Shown one piece after another: positions 19,985-30,498 of a DNA stretch of 64,000 nt (positions are counted from its first letter, which is position 1; each line of letters starts with the position of its first letter). The DNA is from Azorinus chamasolen (lineage: Eukaryota; Mollusca; Bivalvia; Cardiida; Solecurtidae): positions 60,060,480-60,124,479 of the forward strand of contig OY755242.1 of the NCBI GenBank assembly GCA_963576725.1, given 5' to 3'. A model generated the notes under the pieces. It made no database searches, was not told the DNA's origin, and worked only from the letters and a program-made list of their open reading frames with translations. A program made the translations under genes and the position numbers.

Positions 19985-21015
19985 TTTTGTCACAAAAACG
20001 GATGTCTCCCCTCTAATAAAAACAATATGTAAAGGGAAATCACTAAAAATGTTATGGACCTGATGATTGATACTTCCCCTCATTATGCACTTTCCAAACA
20101 AAATGATAACAGCTAATAACTCCAAAAATATGCTCTCTGGTTTCATATGCAGTGGTCAATGGAGATTTTCATTGTCGTGTACCAGAGTTATGGCCCTTGT
20201 GCATGACACTTACTTTCATCATGCCCTTTCCATAGATAAAATGTCATTCCAATAGCATCAGTCGAACAGGAATTATTGATCGGCCAAAAATGTAACAAAG
20301 GGCAATAACTCCAAAAGTATTGAAGCAAGAGTTATGGCCCTTGTTCATGACACTTTCTCTCATCATGCTCTCTCCATGTATGAAGTTTCAATACGATGGC
20401 AAGAGCCATATAGGAGTTATCGTCCAGACAAGAAAGCGTTAAACAAATGTACAAGGGGAAATAACTCTTAAATTTATTCAAGCCCCAGTTAAGGATCTTA
20501 TGCATGACACTTTCTCGTATTATGATCTTTCCATGTATGAAGTTTCACTCCAATGGCATGTGCCATATAGGAGTTACCGTCCTGACAAAAAATTGTGATT
20601 TTTTTACAAAGGGCAATAACTCCAATATTAGTGAAGCCAGAGTTATGGACCTTGTGCATGACACTTCCTCTCATCATGATCTTTCCATATATGAAGTTTC
20701 AATCCAATGGCATGAGCCATATAGGAGTTATCGTCCGGACAAAAAAGTGTGAATATTTTTACAAGGGGCAACAACTCCTATATCAGTGAAGCCAGAGTTA
20801 TGGACCTTGTGCATGACACTTCCTCTCATCATGATCTTTCCATATATGAAGTTTCAATCCAATGGCATGAGCCATATAGGAGTTATCGTCCGGACAAAAA
20901 GTGTGACGGACAGACGGATGGCCGGACGGACAGACGGCCGGACGGACAGACAGACAGACAACTCTCACGAAAACAATATGTCTCCCCCATATAAATATGG
21001 GGGGAGACATAATAA
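19985..21015. repeat. long dispersed repeat of the ATGTCTCC type
   Basis: Begins near GGATGTCTCCCC (about 20000) and ends with the foldback ATGTCTCCCCCAT...ATGGGGGGAGACAT (20980-21012). Inside are five or six copies of a unit of about 150-160 bases (TTATGGACCTTGTGCATGACAC...GAGTTATCGTCC), then a GGACGGACAGAC tract at 20906-20962. Open frames across it repeat with the unit and are not genes. Lies in SMIM20 intron 1. Confidence 0.85.
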
Positions 21016-21654
21016 TAAAGAAAAAGAGTGATATGAGCTATGATACGATTGATTCAATTGATCATTAATGAACCTCTTCAACCCATTCCCTCATATATAT
21101 AAACGTGTTTTCATGCATCTGCAAACAAAGTAGACGGCTCCTATATCCAAACTAAAAACCAAATCTCGACTATGATTAGCACAATCATTAGATCTAGTGC
21201 AAAAAAATTATCTACGATAAATCTAGGTTAACATAGCAGACTGTTCGGGCATCTCACACCCGACCTGTTGAATCTGGGTCTACTCAGTGTACAAAGGTGT
21301 TGCGCGGATTTAGGCTTAGCATCGTACTAAACAAATGCAAGGGATTTACATCATATATTTGCTGTAAATGATAGGGAAAATGTTTTAAACTATCATACCA
21401 TACTTTTAACACATAAAAACCCCTCTTGCACCCATTTGTCTGGTCCGCGCGAGTCCGGAGGATTTTTCCGTGGTCCGCGCGGACTTTGACTGGTATAAAA
21501 CGTTGTAATAACAAAAATCTATATAACTTCGTCTTTATTTAAACATGCAAAATACAACTACTATTACTAGTTTTACTTCTACTACTAATTTAGAAATATA
21601 TAGATAATAAATAAATAATATTTTAAAGGTGGTGCGACCAAGGTAAAACTTTAT
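21016..21654. other. HP-A remnants, otherwise no feature
   Basis: At 21078-21140 AACCCATTCCCTCATATA...GCAAACAAAGTAGACGGCTCCTATA is an HP-A left half. GAATCTGGGTCTACTCAGTGTACAAAGG at 21269 may be its displaced right arm. Nothing else is recognised. Confidence 0.45.
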
Positions 21655-21735
21655 ATGGTACCGAATCGTCCGAGGTACCGAATCGTCTAGGTACCGAGTC
21701 GTCTAGGTACCAAATTGGTTTGGTACCGAGTCGAT
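21655..21735. repeat. GGTACCGAATCGTC short-unit array
   Basis: Four or five units GGTACCGAATCGTCTA at 16-17 base spacing, then AAATTGGTTTGGTACCGAGTCG. It is the same unit design as the ends of the 3.3-kb element (GTGCCGAATCGTCTAG at 17228), so probably a relative's end. Confidence 0.65.
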
Positions 21736-22185
21736 TTAAACTATATACACTGGTTGCTGTTTATACTGAAGAGATTATTGACGTGACAGCAGGCACAGTG
21801 ACAATTGTTTTGAAATTGTTGACTGTACCTGCTTCATGGGCAGTGCGGGGCAATTTAACATGGTCACCTGACAGATAATTCTTGGATAGAATGAGTACTT
21901 ATAGTTGCAAACAATGGCAGAAAGACATGTGTTTCAAGTTTGAAAATGTTGTGACATTTCTTGTGCACAGAAACATATCAATATTTGCACCCAGGTAATT
22001 ATAAATGAGAATGTACCGATACATTATAAACGGTCCTTCTCATTGCTTTTTCATATACCTGGTACATTGATAAATGCAGTTGCAAACAAGGCAGTTAGTA
22101 CAAAGATTTACGGTGTACCCCAGTTTGAATGATTGTGTGACAGAGCTCTGTTTAGCTGGTTATTTGTGGCATTACCCCAGACAGT
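21736..22185. other. no gene; short inverted repeat
   Basis: GACAGCAGGCACAGTGACAATTG (21785) faces AATTGTTGACTGTACCTGC (21814), a weak foldback. No coding sequence recognised. Confidence 0.4.
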
Positions 22186-22189
22186 GATG

Positions 22190-22606
22190 AAGGAGGCCGT
22201 TCTATGTAGGTCCTCCAATGTTTCATATATCTTTGTCAGTACTGAAGTCTATTCTGGCCACACATTCTTCCAGTGTTGATCCACATGTGTAGGATGTGCT
22301 CAGCAGCTTGATGTTTGAGGCCACAGGGGCACAGTTTGAACTTTGCAAACATGTTGGCATTCAGTTTTTTGTGTCCCCTGCAAAGCCTGAGGATAATGAC
22401 CTGTTCCCATCTGTTTCCATCTGTCATCCTTGGTTGTCTTCGGATTAAGCAACAATTGCTTTCATCTCAATGTGTGATGGCATGTGTAGGCTGGTCTCCT
22501 TTGGCTCTGAGCTTGGCTAGTCTGTCTGCAGTCTCATTGCCAGGAACACTGCAGTGTGCAGGTATCCACTGCCAGGACACCGCCTTCTCTGTTGAGATTG
22601 TCTAGT
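22190..22606 (-). pseudogene. LINE RNase H and C-terminal fragment
   Basis: Minus-strand translation gives VSWQWIPAHCSVPGNETADR-LAKLRAKGDQ, the end of an RNase H domain (WIP.HC.VPGNE.AD), then an in-frame TGA at about 22461, then NRWEQVIILRLCRGH and FKLCPCGLKHQAAEHILHMW, a CxCG...EHIL motif typical of the C-terminus of I-clade-like non-LTR retrotransposons. The reverse transcriptase is not found upstream; the fragment abuts a minisatellite at 22620. Confidence 0.82.
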
Positions 22607-22619
22607 AGATATTTGTTAG

Positions 22620-23660
22620 CATACCATACTATTTCGTACCCATATCGTATTATACCCATTATTCAATTGCCATTACTTACCATTGTCATTATGTACCCTT
22701 TGCCGTTTTGTACCATACCTATTGTCATTTTGTATTATTACATCTCAATTTCATTTACGATGTTAATCTCCCATAGGCCACTGTGACATAGAAATACTGT
22801 CAGACCCAGCGGGAAAAAATACTGTCTCCCGCTACCATAGGCACAGAACATCTAGATCAGTGAGCGCTTATTAAATTGTGTGTGGGACGTCATCCGATTA
22901 ACGTCATAGACTGACGTCATCTGACGCTTGCAATTTGATCAACACACCTCATTTTGACAATTGCTTTTGTTTAAATATTTGAGAAATGTTGCATTGAGCG
23001 ACTATTTCGGAGGAGGATCTGTCAAGATTGGGCAGTGAAAAGGACTCCGCCAGTCCTTATAATGTGTAATGAATAGAAATGTGAAGCTGTCTCCCGATTT
23101 TTTAGGCACCGAGTAGCTCTATAATTTTTGTTTCAAACTATTTATTGTTGTCAATGAATAAATCTTTTTGCTGACGAAATTGATTGTGCTGTTCGATATA
23201 ATACAGTAAATATCACATCCTATGGAGAGCGACAGCACGTATTGTCAACCCTCGGTATGGTAATGTCCACCGAGGCGTAAGCCTCGGTAGACATAACCAA
23301 CCTCAGGTTGACAATACATGCTGTCGCTATCCATAAGATGTGATATTTATAAACTATACCCATTACAGATTGCCATTTCATACTATAACCAATGCCATTT
23401 CATACCATACCCATTGTTCATATCCATTTTTATAATATAACCATTGCCTTTTCTTACCGTACCCATTGCCAATATTGTACCATACCCATTATGCAATTGC
23501 CATTTCTAACCATTGTCATTTAGTACAATTGCTATTTTGTTACATACCCATTGTCATTTCTTACCATACCCATTGCCATCTCATACCATACCCATTATCA
23601 TTTCATTTCATAACCATTGCCCTTTTGTATTATAGCCATACTTTTGAATGGCATTCATTC
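22620..23660. repeat. CCATACCCATTGCCATT minisatellite split by a 0.57-kb insert
   Basis: Imperfect units of about 18-20 bases, ACCATACCCATTGTCATTT, occupy 22625-22765 and 23350-23645. Between them (about 22770-23348) is unrelated, less AT-rich sequence, ending in a foldback of about 130 bases, AATATCACATCCTATGG to CCATAAGATGTGATATT, with GCGACAGCACGTATTGTCAA arms inside (23211-23348). The insert has the look of a foldback element; no coding frame. Confidence 0.7.
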
Positions 23661-23924
23661 TACATTAAGCAACAGTGCAAGAAGCACATTTTTAAAAAAT
23701 GTTATTCTCCAAGGAGACAATACTGTAATTGATTTGTTTTTTTTCCATAAATTGATGTAATTCTGACTCCATGCATGTACAGAAGATGAAAGAAAGTAGC
23801 TGTTCGTTTTGTCTCTAATTTCCATTGATGTGTATACTTTTAAAAAAACACTATTGCAGAAATGATATACAGTGTAGTTAATTATGATAGTCCAGATTTG
23901 TTGGTGAAAAATGTTTTGATACCA
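23661..23924. other. no feature seen
   Basis: AT-rich sequence. GTACAGAAGATGAAAGAAAGTAGCTG at 23779 is the inverse of a segment at about 13128-13155 (GCTAGTATGCTACTTTCTTTCATCTTCTGTAC), suggesting a short shared dispersed repeat. Confidence 0.4.
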
Positions 23925-24437
23925 TAATCATTGCAAACAGAATAGGACCCAGATCAGACAGCCCCATAGAATTCATATGGGCAGGATCTGCTCCAGTTTC
24001 TTATGGAATCAAATACATGTATATCTGAATCTGCAGTTTCTGCCTTGACCAATATTCTGGTGTTCTAATGCCATTATAAAACTGCATTTAATTAACTTTT
24101 GAGTCAGTACAGATAGAGACTTGATATTGGGCATGCATATTGATCTCATTAATATGCACATTTTGAGGGGTGACATGTCAAGGTCAAGGTCATTAATCAA
24201 AGTCAGAGGTCAAATATATAGGTCCATTCACCTACTTTAACATTGGCCATAACATTTGAACTAAAAGAGATAGAGACTTGATATTTGGCATACATGTGTA
24301 TCTCATGAAGCTGCACATTTTAAGGGGTGACATGTCAAGGTCAAGGTCATCCTTCAGGGTCAAATTGGGCGGGGCATAGTGATAGTGTTTTGCAAACACA
24401 TCTTGTTTATTATTTGAATATTCAGCAGGTAGAGGGT
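23925..24437 (+). mobile_element. HP-A element interrupted by an AAGGTCA repeat
   Basis: The left part (GCAAACAGAATAGGACCCAG, CAGCCCCATAGAATTCATATGGG, CTGCAGTTTCTGCCTTGACC) ends at about 24094. The right part (TATTATTTGAATATTCAGCAGGTAGAGGGTTAA) resumes at about 24408. The insert has two copies of a unit with GATAGAGACTTGATATTGGGCAT and TGTCAAGGTCAAGGTCAT and ends CAAACACATCTTGTT, a bivalve-type dispersed repeat. Confidence 0.75.
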
Positions 24438-24666
24438 TAACTCGATCATTCTCTCGTAGACTATTTTTAGACCCAACCTCTTTGAATAAATCTACCGAAA
24501 GGAGCACTAACTATAGAAAAGGAGAGTTTTAGAATTGTGTAGTCTTGAAACCATTGTGATAAATAGAGCATTTGCTCCTATGGAGCAAATGTTCTATTTA
24601 TCACAATGGTTTCAAAATGAGAATTTTATAGAGGCGCAAAAATGTATCACTAGGGGGTAATGTGTT
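24437..24666 (-). mobile_element. HP-B element, reverse
   Basis: TCATTCTCTCGTAGACTATTTTTAGACCC, GAATAAATCTACCGAAAGG, the palindrome with TTGCTCCTATGGAGCAAATG, GAGGCGCAAAAATG and GTAATGTGTTAC. It shares the TTAA junction with the preceding HP-A copy. Confidence 0.82.
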
Positions 24667-24875
24667 ACAGTGTTAACGCAATAAAACTGCACTGAGTTAT
24701 TAGACAAAGTCAGCTATTTCCTTGTTTATTTATCATTACTGTAATCAAATATAAAGAACAAAAAAAAAAACACAACAAAAAAGCCTGATCATAAAAACAG
24801 AATATGGAAATCTGAAACAGATATAATTACTTCATTAGGCGAGCATAAGTAGTTAAAATGACAAAACCTGAATTT

Positions 24876-25076
24876 AACCCTTACAATGCTGAATTTTCAA
24901 GAAGACTCTTCCAAAATTCAAACAGGTCAAGCTGGGAGGGATTTTTCTAAAGAAAAGTTTAACATGACAAACAATGCTGACCCTGATGAATGGGCTCCTC
25001 TCTGAGACCTCTCATTGGGTCTACACTGTGTTTCAAAGGACATTAGCGACTCTTTTCCCGCATTGTGAGGGTTAAC
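24876..25076. mobile_element. HP-G element (TTAA-CCCTTACAATGC ends)
   Basis: TTTAA-CCCTTACAATGCTGAATTTTC and CCCGCATTGTGAGGG-TTAA inverted ends; centre GACCCTGATGAATGGGCTCCTCTCTGAGACCTCTCATTGGGTC is a decayed hairpin. A relative with the same ends is at 54946-55160. Confidence 0.72.
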
Positions 25077-25077
25077 A

Positions 25078-25535
25078 AGTTAGTCCATGAATATTAATAG
25101 AAATAATGATGTCATGAATATAAATTAGGTTCATTTTTATAGTCATTAATGGCATATGAACACAGGAAGTTTTATCCATGGCAGAACTGTTGAGTCATAT
25201 CTATGTTATTTAATAAGCAAACCGAGCAGGACTTATCAGAAGGCTCCTATAGGAGTCATCTGATCTGGATCTGCTCTGTTTGCAAAGGCATAGAAAGGCA
25301 TATTTATCCCATTCCCTCATATTGATGCCTTTTGACGCCTCTGTAAAAGTCTATTTTTGAAACCATTGTGATAAAAAGAGCATTTGCTCCATAGGAGCAA
25401 ATGCTCTATTATCACAATGGTTTCAATACTATACAATTCTTAACATTTTCTTTTCTGTAGTAAAGTCTCCTTTTCGGTGAATTTACTCAAAGTGGTTGGA
25501 TCTAAAAATAACCTATGAGGTAATGGGTTATGGAG
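25078..25535. mobile_element. HP-A (reverse) followed by HP-B (forward)
   Basis: 25078-25305 HP-A: CCATGAATATTAATAG, CAAACCGAGCAGGACTTATC, GGCTCCTATAGGAGTCATC, GATCTGCTCTGTTTGCAAAGG. 25305-25535 HP-B: CCCATTCCCTCATATTG, ACCATTGTGATAAAAAGAGC, TTGCTCCATAGGAGCAAATG, GAGGTAATGGGTTA. Both lie in the last kilobase of SMIM20 intron 1. Confidence 0.8.
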
Positions 25536-25548
25536 TAAAAGGGTTAAA

Positions 25549-25792
25549 GTTTGATATCATATATTGTATCCTTTTGAATTATGCTGAAGTTTGATATCAT
25601 ATATTGTATCCTTTTGAATTATGCTGAAGTTTGATATCATATATTGTATCCTTTTGAATTATGCTGAAGTTTGATATCATATATTGTATCCTTTTGAATT
25701 ATGCTGAAGTTTGATATCATATATTGTATCCTTTTGAATTATGCTGAAGTTTGATATCATATATTGTATCCTTCTGAATTATGCTGAAGTTT
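25549..25792. repeat. 40-bp minisatellite next to SMIM20 exon 2
   Basis: Six 40-base units AGTTTGATATCATATATTGT-ATCCTTTTGAATTATGCTGA, nearly identical (one T to C change in the last). The array stops about 25 bases before the exon 2 acceptor, leaving only the branch-point-like TTAACTAAT and a short tract before CAG. Confidence 0.93.
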
Positions 25793-25817
25793 AACTAATT
25801 GTTTGTATACATTTCAG

Positions 25818-25874
25818 TGCAAATGCAGAAAGAAGGCAGGGCCGGAATGGATCAGAAGAAAATTCAACCAGGAG
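25818..25874 (+). CDS. SMIM20: SMIM20/MITRAC7, coding exon 2
   Basis: A 57-base exon between GTATACATTTCAG and GGTAAAATAG. A branch-point-like TTAACTAAT lies at 25791-25799. Phase 1 at both ends, so it joins exon 1 and exon 3 in frame. It contributes V, then QMQKEGRAGMDQKKIQPG. GRAG, followed six residues later by QPG, corresponds to NRAG and QPPG of vertebrate SMIM20. Small residue changes fit a distant orthologue. The intron before it is 12.07 kb and is almost entirely transposons and repeats. Confidence 0.85.
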
Positions 25875-26321
25875 GTAAAATAGAGTACAGCTGATTTATG
25901 TCAATTATGAAGAAATATGAAGAACTCAGTGATTTTAATGAATAGAATAAATTAGAAGCAAAGCATTTGCGGGTATCTGGAGGGATCAAGGTACTAAAAT
26001 TTGAAAAATGGTTTCTGTGTGATAACTGTGGTTAGAATGAAATGTAAGGGCCAAACATTGTGTATACATATACATAGAATCAAAGATCATGATTGCATTT
26101 GGGAGGTTTGGGGTTATGGCCATTGTTGCTAAAAAGTCTTTGATGAAGGTTAAATTCAGTGTTGAAGCAAGAGTACCGCATACGGTACATGATACGCCCA
26201 CTTGCAAAACTGCATTAGAATTACTTTATTTTAAATATCCTCCTGTTTCCCTGATTCAATATACCTTATAAGTGTTGACAATTTCTCATTTGTGCTTCAG
26301 ATCTTGATATCCATATTAATG

Positions 26322-27977
26322 TGATATTATATAAAAAATTGAAGTGAATATCTTATTAAATAAAAAAGATACGGTCATCCTCATATTTGCAGATTTTTGT
26401 AAAGTGCAAGGGCCATAACTCTGTAAAGACAAATTGAACGAACCTCAAAATGAAAACAACTCAGCTTCAGATTTTGTTGCATAAATCATTTGTGTGAAAT
26501 TTTATTAATATCCTTTTAATATATAGTTTTCCCAGAAAACAAGACAAACCAAAAGTTGTCCAACGAACAAAGCAACAAACACACAACTGTAGTTAAAGGG
26601 CCATAACTTTAAAATAGAATGACATATCAAAAACCCCGCAATATATCAAGGATTCCATTATTAAAATGCAGATACAATAAAACCCCTCTAAACTCGACAT
26701 TTGGTATAAATACGGGAAAACCAGAATTTTGGTTTAAATATCGGGTCTTGGATACAGGTGGCAACTTCATGCAGGGTGAAAGTCATGCAGAAAGCATCCT
26801 CTAGGAGCTTTCCGCATGTCCTTCACCCTGCATTAATCAGCCATCTGCCTTAAAGTATCTAAATTCTTTCCTATTAGAATTCTGGTTCAGAGGGGTTTTA
26901 CAGTTTCTAGTTTTGTAGTATTGCTAAATTTCTTGTTACTTTAGTATATCATGTATGTTAAGCATAACTGTAACAGACTTTCAGGAGTGGATACTTTGCA
27001 TAGTGATCTATTAACATATTCCCTCATAGTGACACATTTTGGCGCCACTGTTAATTAGTGTCACATTCTTAAACCATTGTGATGATAGAGCATTTGCTCG
27101 ATTGGAGCAATAATTACTCTATTTATTACAATGCATGGTTTCAAATCAATATTATATAAAAAAAATGAAGTGAATATCTTATTAAATAAAAAAGATACGG
27201 TCATCCTCATATTTGCAGATTTTTGTAAAGTGCAAGGGCCATAACTCTGTAAAGACAAATTGAACGAACCTCAAAATGAAAACAACTCAGCTTCAGATTT
27301 TGTTGCATAAATCATTTGTGTGAAGTTTTATTAATATCCTTTTAATGTATAGTTTTCCCAGAAAACAACAGACAAACCAAAAGTTGTCCAACGAACAAAG
27401 CAACAAACACACAACTGTAGTTAAAGGGCCATAACTTTAAAATAGAATGACATATCAAAAACCCCGCAATATATCAAGGATTCCATTATTAAAATGCAGA
27501 TACAATAAAACCCCTCTAAACTCGACATTTGGTATAAATACGGGAAAACCAGAATTTTGGTTTAAATATCGGGTCTTGGATACAGGTGGCAACTTCATGC
27601 AGGGTGAAAGTCATGCAGAAAGCATCCTCTAGGAGCTTTCCGCATGTCCTTCACCCTGCATTAATCAGCCATCTGCCTTAAAGTATCTAAATTCTTTCCT
27701 ATTAGAATTCTGGTTCAGAGGGGTTTTACAGTTTCTAGTTTTGTAGTATTGCTAAATTTCTTGTTACTTTAGTATATCATGTATGTTAAGCATAACTGTA
27801 ACAGACTTTCAGGAGTGGATACTTTGCATAGTGATCTATTAACATATTCCCTCATAGTGACACATTTTGGCGCCACTGTTAATTAGTGTCACATTCTTAA
27901 ACCATTGTGATGATAGAGCATTTGCTCGATTGGAGCAATAATTACTCTATTTATTACAATGCATGGTTTCAAATCAA
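26322..27977 (+). repeat. tandem duplication, two copies of about 828 bp
   Basis: 26322-27148 and 27149-27977 are almost identical (for example ACAAGACAAACC against ACAACAGACAAACC, AATATATAG against AATGTATAG). Each copy holds an HP-C variant element (26670-26906 and 27498-27734: ACAATAAAACCCCTCTAAAC, GCAGGGTGAAAGTCATGCAG, GAGGGGTTTTACAG) and the left part of an HP-B copy. The junction at 27148 falls inside the first HP-B copy, which is truncated; the second continues intact to about 28073. Lies in SMIM20 intron 2; a recent event or an assembly artefact. Repeated short frames are not genes. Confidence 0.9.
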
Positions 27978-28075
27978 CACAATTCTAAAATTCTCCTTTC
28001 GTTAGTTAATGCTCTCAGTAGAGTTATTCAAAGAGATTGGGTCTAAAAGCAGTCTAGGAGGGAATGAGTTAACAT
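27837..28075 (+). mobile_element. HP-B element
   Basis: TTAACATATTCCCTCATAG start, TTGGCGCCACTG, ACCATTGTGATGATAGAGC arm with an expanded loop (TGCTCGATTGGAGCAATAATTACTC), TTCAAAGAGATTGGGTC and GGGAATGAGTTAA end. Confidence 0.78.
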
Positions 28076-28094
28076 CTGTTATTTCACTGCCAAA

Positions 28095-28580
28095 CCCTAT
28101 CTTGTTGCTACTCATAAGAGGCCTTGCTCTAAATAGTGATTCCATTGGATTGCAGCCATTAGAGTCCTTGCTCATTAGTGATACTAATGGATTGCAGCCA
28201 TTAAAGTCCTAGCCCAATGGTGATTCCATTGGATTGCAGCCATTAGAATCATTGCTCAATAGTGATACTAATGGATTGCAGCCATTAGAGTTATTCCTCA
28301 TTACTGATTCCAATGGATTGCAGCTCTAAGGGTCATTGCTCAACAGTGGTTCTAATGGATTGCAGTCATTAGATTAATTGCTCATTAGTGATTTTAATGA
28401 ATTCCAGCCATTAGAGTAATTGCTCAATAGTGATTCCAATGGATTCCAGCCATTAGAGTCATTGCTCAATAGTGATTCCAATGGATTGCAGCCATTAGAG
28501 TCATTGCTCAATAGTGCTTTTAATGGATTCCAGCCATTAGAGTTATTGCTCAATAGTGATTCTAATGGATTGCAGCAAAG
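28095..28580. repeat. 42-bp minisatellite, about 11 copies
   Basis: Units ATTGCAGCCATTAGAGTCAT-TGCTCAATAGTGATTCCAATGG, diverged by a few bases each, in SMIM20 intron 2. Translations through it are periodic (LLNSDSNGLQPLES) and not considered coding. Confidence 0.9.
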
Positions 28581-28605
28581 TAGAGTTTGGTGGAAATATG
28601 TACTA

Positions 28606-29872
28606 ACCCTTTACCCATGAATATTCATTTAAGAAGTAATAACATACTGAATATTAATTATGTCTCCACCATTTATAATGGGGAGACATATTGTTTTCGG
28701 TTGAGTTGTCCGTCTTTCCGTCTGTCACATTCATGTCCGCTCCATATCTCTCACAAATATGGAAGGATTTCAAAATGCTTTGGCACAAATGTTCGACTCA
28801 ACAAGACAATGTGCAAAGCGTTTGATTCAGGCATGTGGGTCAAAGGTCAAGGTCACAATTCAAGGTCAAATGTTTTAGCCACACCCGTCGTATCTGCTCC
28901 ATATCTCTTAAACCCTTGGAATGATTTCAAAATGCCGTGGCACAAATGTTCTCTGTAACAAGGCGATGTGCAGACAGCAGAATTTAGGCTCAAGGTCACA
29001 ATTCAAGGTCATGGTCACAATTCAAGGTCAATTATTCACACTTTCTTGTCTGGCCAATAACTCCTACTTGACTAATGCCATTTGATTGAAACTTCATGAA
29101 TTGTCAGGTATAAGGGCCATAACACTGACTGCAATACCTTTGGAGTTATTGCCCTTTGTTATATTTTCTTGTCCGATCAATAACTCTTGCTCTACTGATG
29201 CTATTAGAATGACGTTTCATGTATGGAAAGAGCATGATGGAAGGAAGTGTTATGCACAAGGATCATAACACTGGCTTCAATAATATTGGAGTTATTGCCT
29301 CCCATTTTCTGCAGAGTTATGGGACTTTGAATTTTTTTACATGGAAATTTGGTCTATAGGGTTTCTCAAAAACCTTTAAATGGATATTCATTAAATTTCA
29401 TAGGATTGATTAGAATCATGCCTAGTTGTGCATATCTTATTCCTGTTAGGTTTGATGATTTTCTGCAGAGTTATGGGACTTTGAAATGTTTACATGGAAA
29501 ATTTTGTCCGCTGGGTTTCCCCAAAAATCTTTTATCAGATTTTCATGAAACTTCATAGGATTGATCAGCACCATGCCTAGTTGTTCATAGTTTATTCCTT
29601 TTCTGGTTAGATGATTTTCTACAGAGTTATGGGACTTTGGGAAATTTTGTCCACGTGCTGGAGGGGACATGAGTTTTTGTATAAAAAACAATTCTAGTTA
29701 GGTTTTAAATGACCTAGGAACACAGGAAGTTTTGGCCACGGCATAAACTGTAGAATCGGATCTAAATTATTTCTTAAGCAAGTGGAGCAGACCCTGATGA
29801 GATAGAGCTGTCTGATCTGTGGCTACTCTGTTTGCACAAGTGAAGAAATACTTATTTATGGTGTTAAGGGTT
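28606..29872 (-). mobile_element. HP-A (reverse) carrying a 1.04-kb ATGTCTCC repeat
   Basis: The HP-A end TTTACCCATGAATATTCATTTAAG...GAATATTAATTAT breaks at about 28659 and resumes at about 29696 (AGGTTTTAAATGACC...GCAGACCCTGATGAGATAG...CTACTCTGTTTGCAC...GTTAAGGGTTAA). The insert starts with the foldback TATGTCTCCACCATTTATAATGGGGAGACATA and contains CAAGGTCAAGGTCACAATTC units and GAGTTATGGGACTTTGAA units, a bivalve-type long repeat. Confidence 0.78.
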
Positions 29873-29972
29873 AAATATGCTGAATTCTGAATGTACTGTC
29901 CCAGTAAAGCCTTGAACTTAACACATCAATTGTGATGTTTTTGTTGGTTAGAGTTTAACCCTTTACTCCAAA

Positions 29973-30199
29973 ATTAACCCATTCCAGTCATAGGCTATTT
30001 TTAGACCCAGCCTCTTTGAATAAATCTACTGAAAAGGAGCATAAACTATAGAAAAGGAGAATTTTAGAATTGTAGTTTTGAAACCATTGTGATAAATAGA
30101 GCATTTGCTCCTTAGGAGCAAATGCTCTATTTATCGCAATGGTTTCAAAAAGTGATGTTTACAGGGGCGTGGAAAGGCGTATCTATGGAGGGAAGGGTT
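29973..30199 (-). mobile_element. HP-B element, reverse, 74 bp from SMIM20 exon 3
   Basis: ATTAACCCATTCCAGTCATAGG start, GAATAAATCTACTGAAAAGG, perfect hairpin around TTGCTCCTTAGGAGCAAATG, GGAGGGAAGGGTTAAA end. It lies just before the intron 2 acceptor. Confidence 0.82.
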
Positions 30200-30272
30200 A
30201 AACAAAATTAGTGCAAGATAATTTTTATTGCATGGAATAGAAAATGACGAAGCAGTTTCATTTTTGTTTCAG

Positions 30273-30322
30273 ACATGCGGGTATGGTCAAATCCATTCAA
30301 GCCACTCAAGAACGAAGACTAA
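30273..30322 (+). CDS. SMIM20: SMIM20/MITRAC7, coding exon 3 and stop
   Basis: Follows TTTTTGTTTCAG. Completes the split codon to D and then reads MRVWSNPFKPLKNED, stop TAA 30320-30322. VWSNPF matches VWSDPF, the most conserved end of the family and the core of the phoenixin peptide in vertebrates. In vertebrates this is followed by Gly-Arg-Lys (amidation plus cleavage); here it is followed by Lys-Pro-Leu, so the amidation glycine is absent. Candidate AATAAA signals occur at about 30583, 30599 and 30772, the first two within a hairpin element. Confidence 0.88.
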
Positions 30323-30498
30323 AGTATATGACTTACAAACTCTAGATTGCTCATGATGTTTGTTGCAGGGATGTGTATTCAGTGGGTATTTGGGACATAT
30401 GCCAAGATACTGGAAACAGATGTGATATACTGAATAGTTTCAGCTAACATGATAGCAAAATGCAACATTGCTGTGTCTTTTCTAAAAGGCAATTTTAC

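Noticed and set aside
19464..20032. Duplicate frames starting MHHRQSLAVTHP
   Set aside because: They are antisense translations of the 5S-like TRIM LTRs.
26619..27632. Two identical 61-codon frames
   Set aside because: Same stretch of the tandem duplication, mostly HP-C element sequence.
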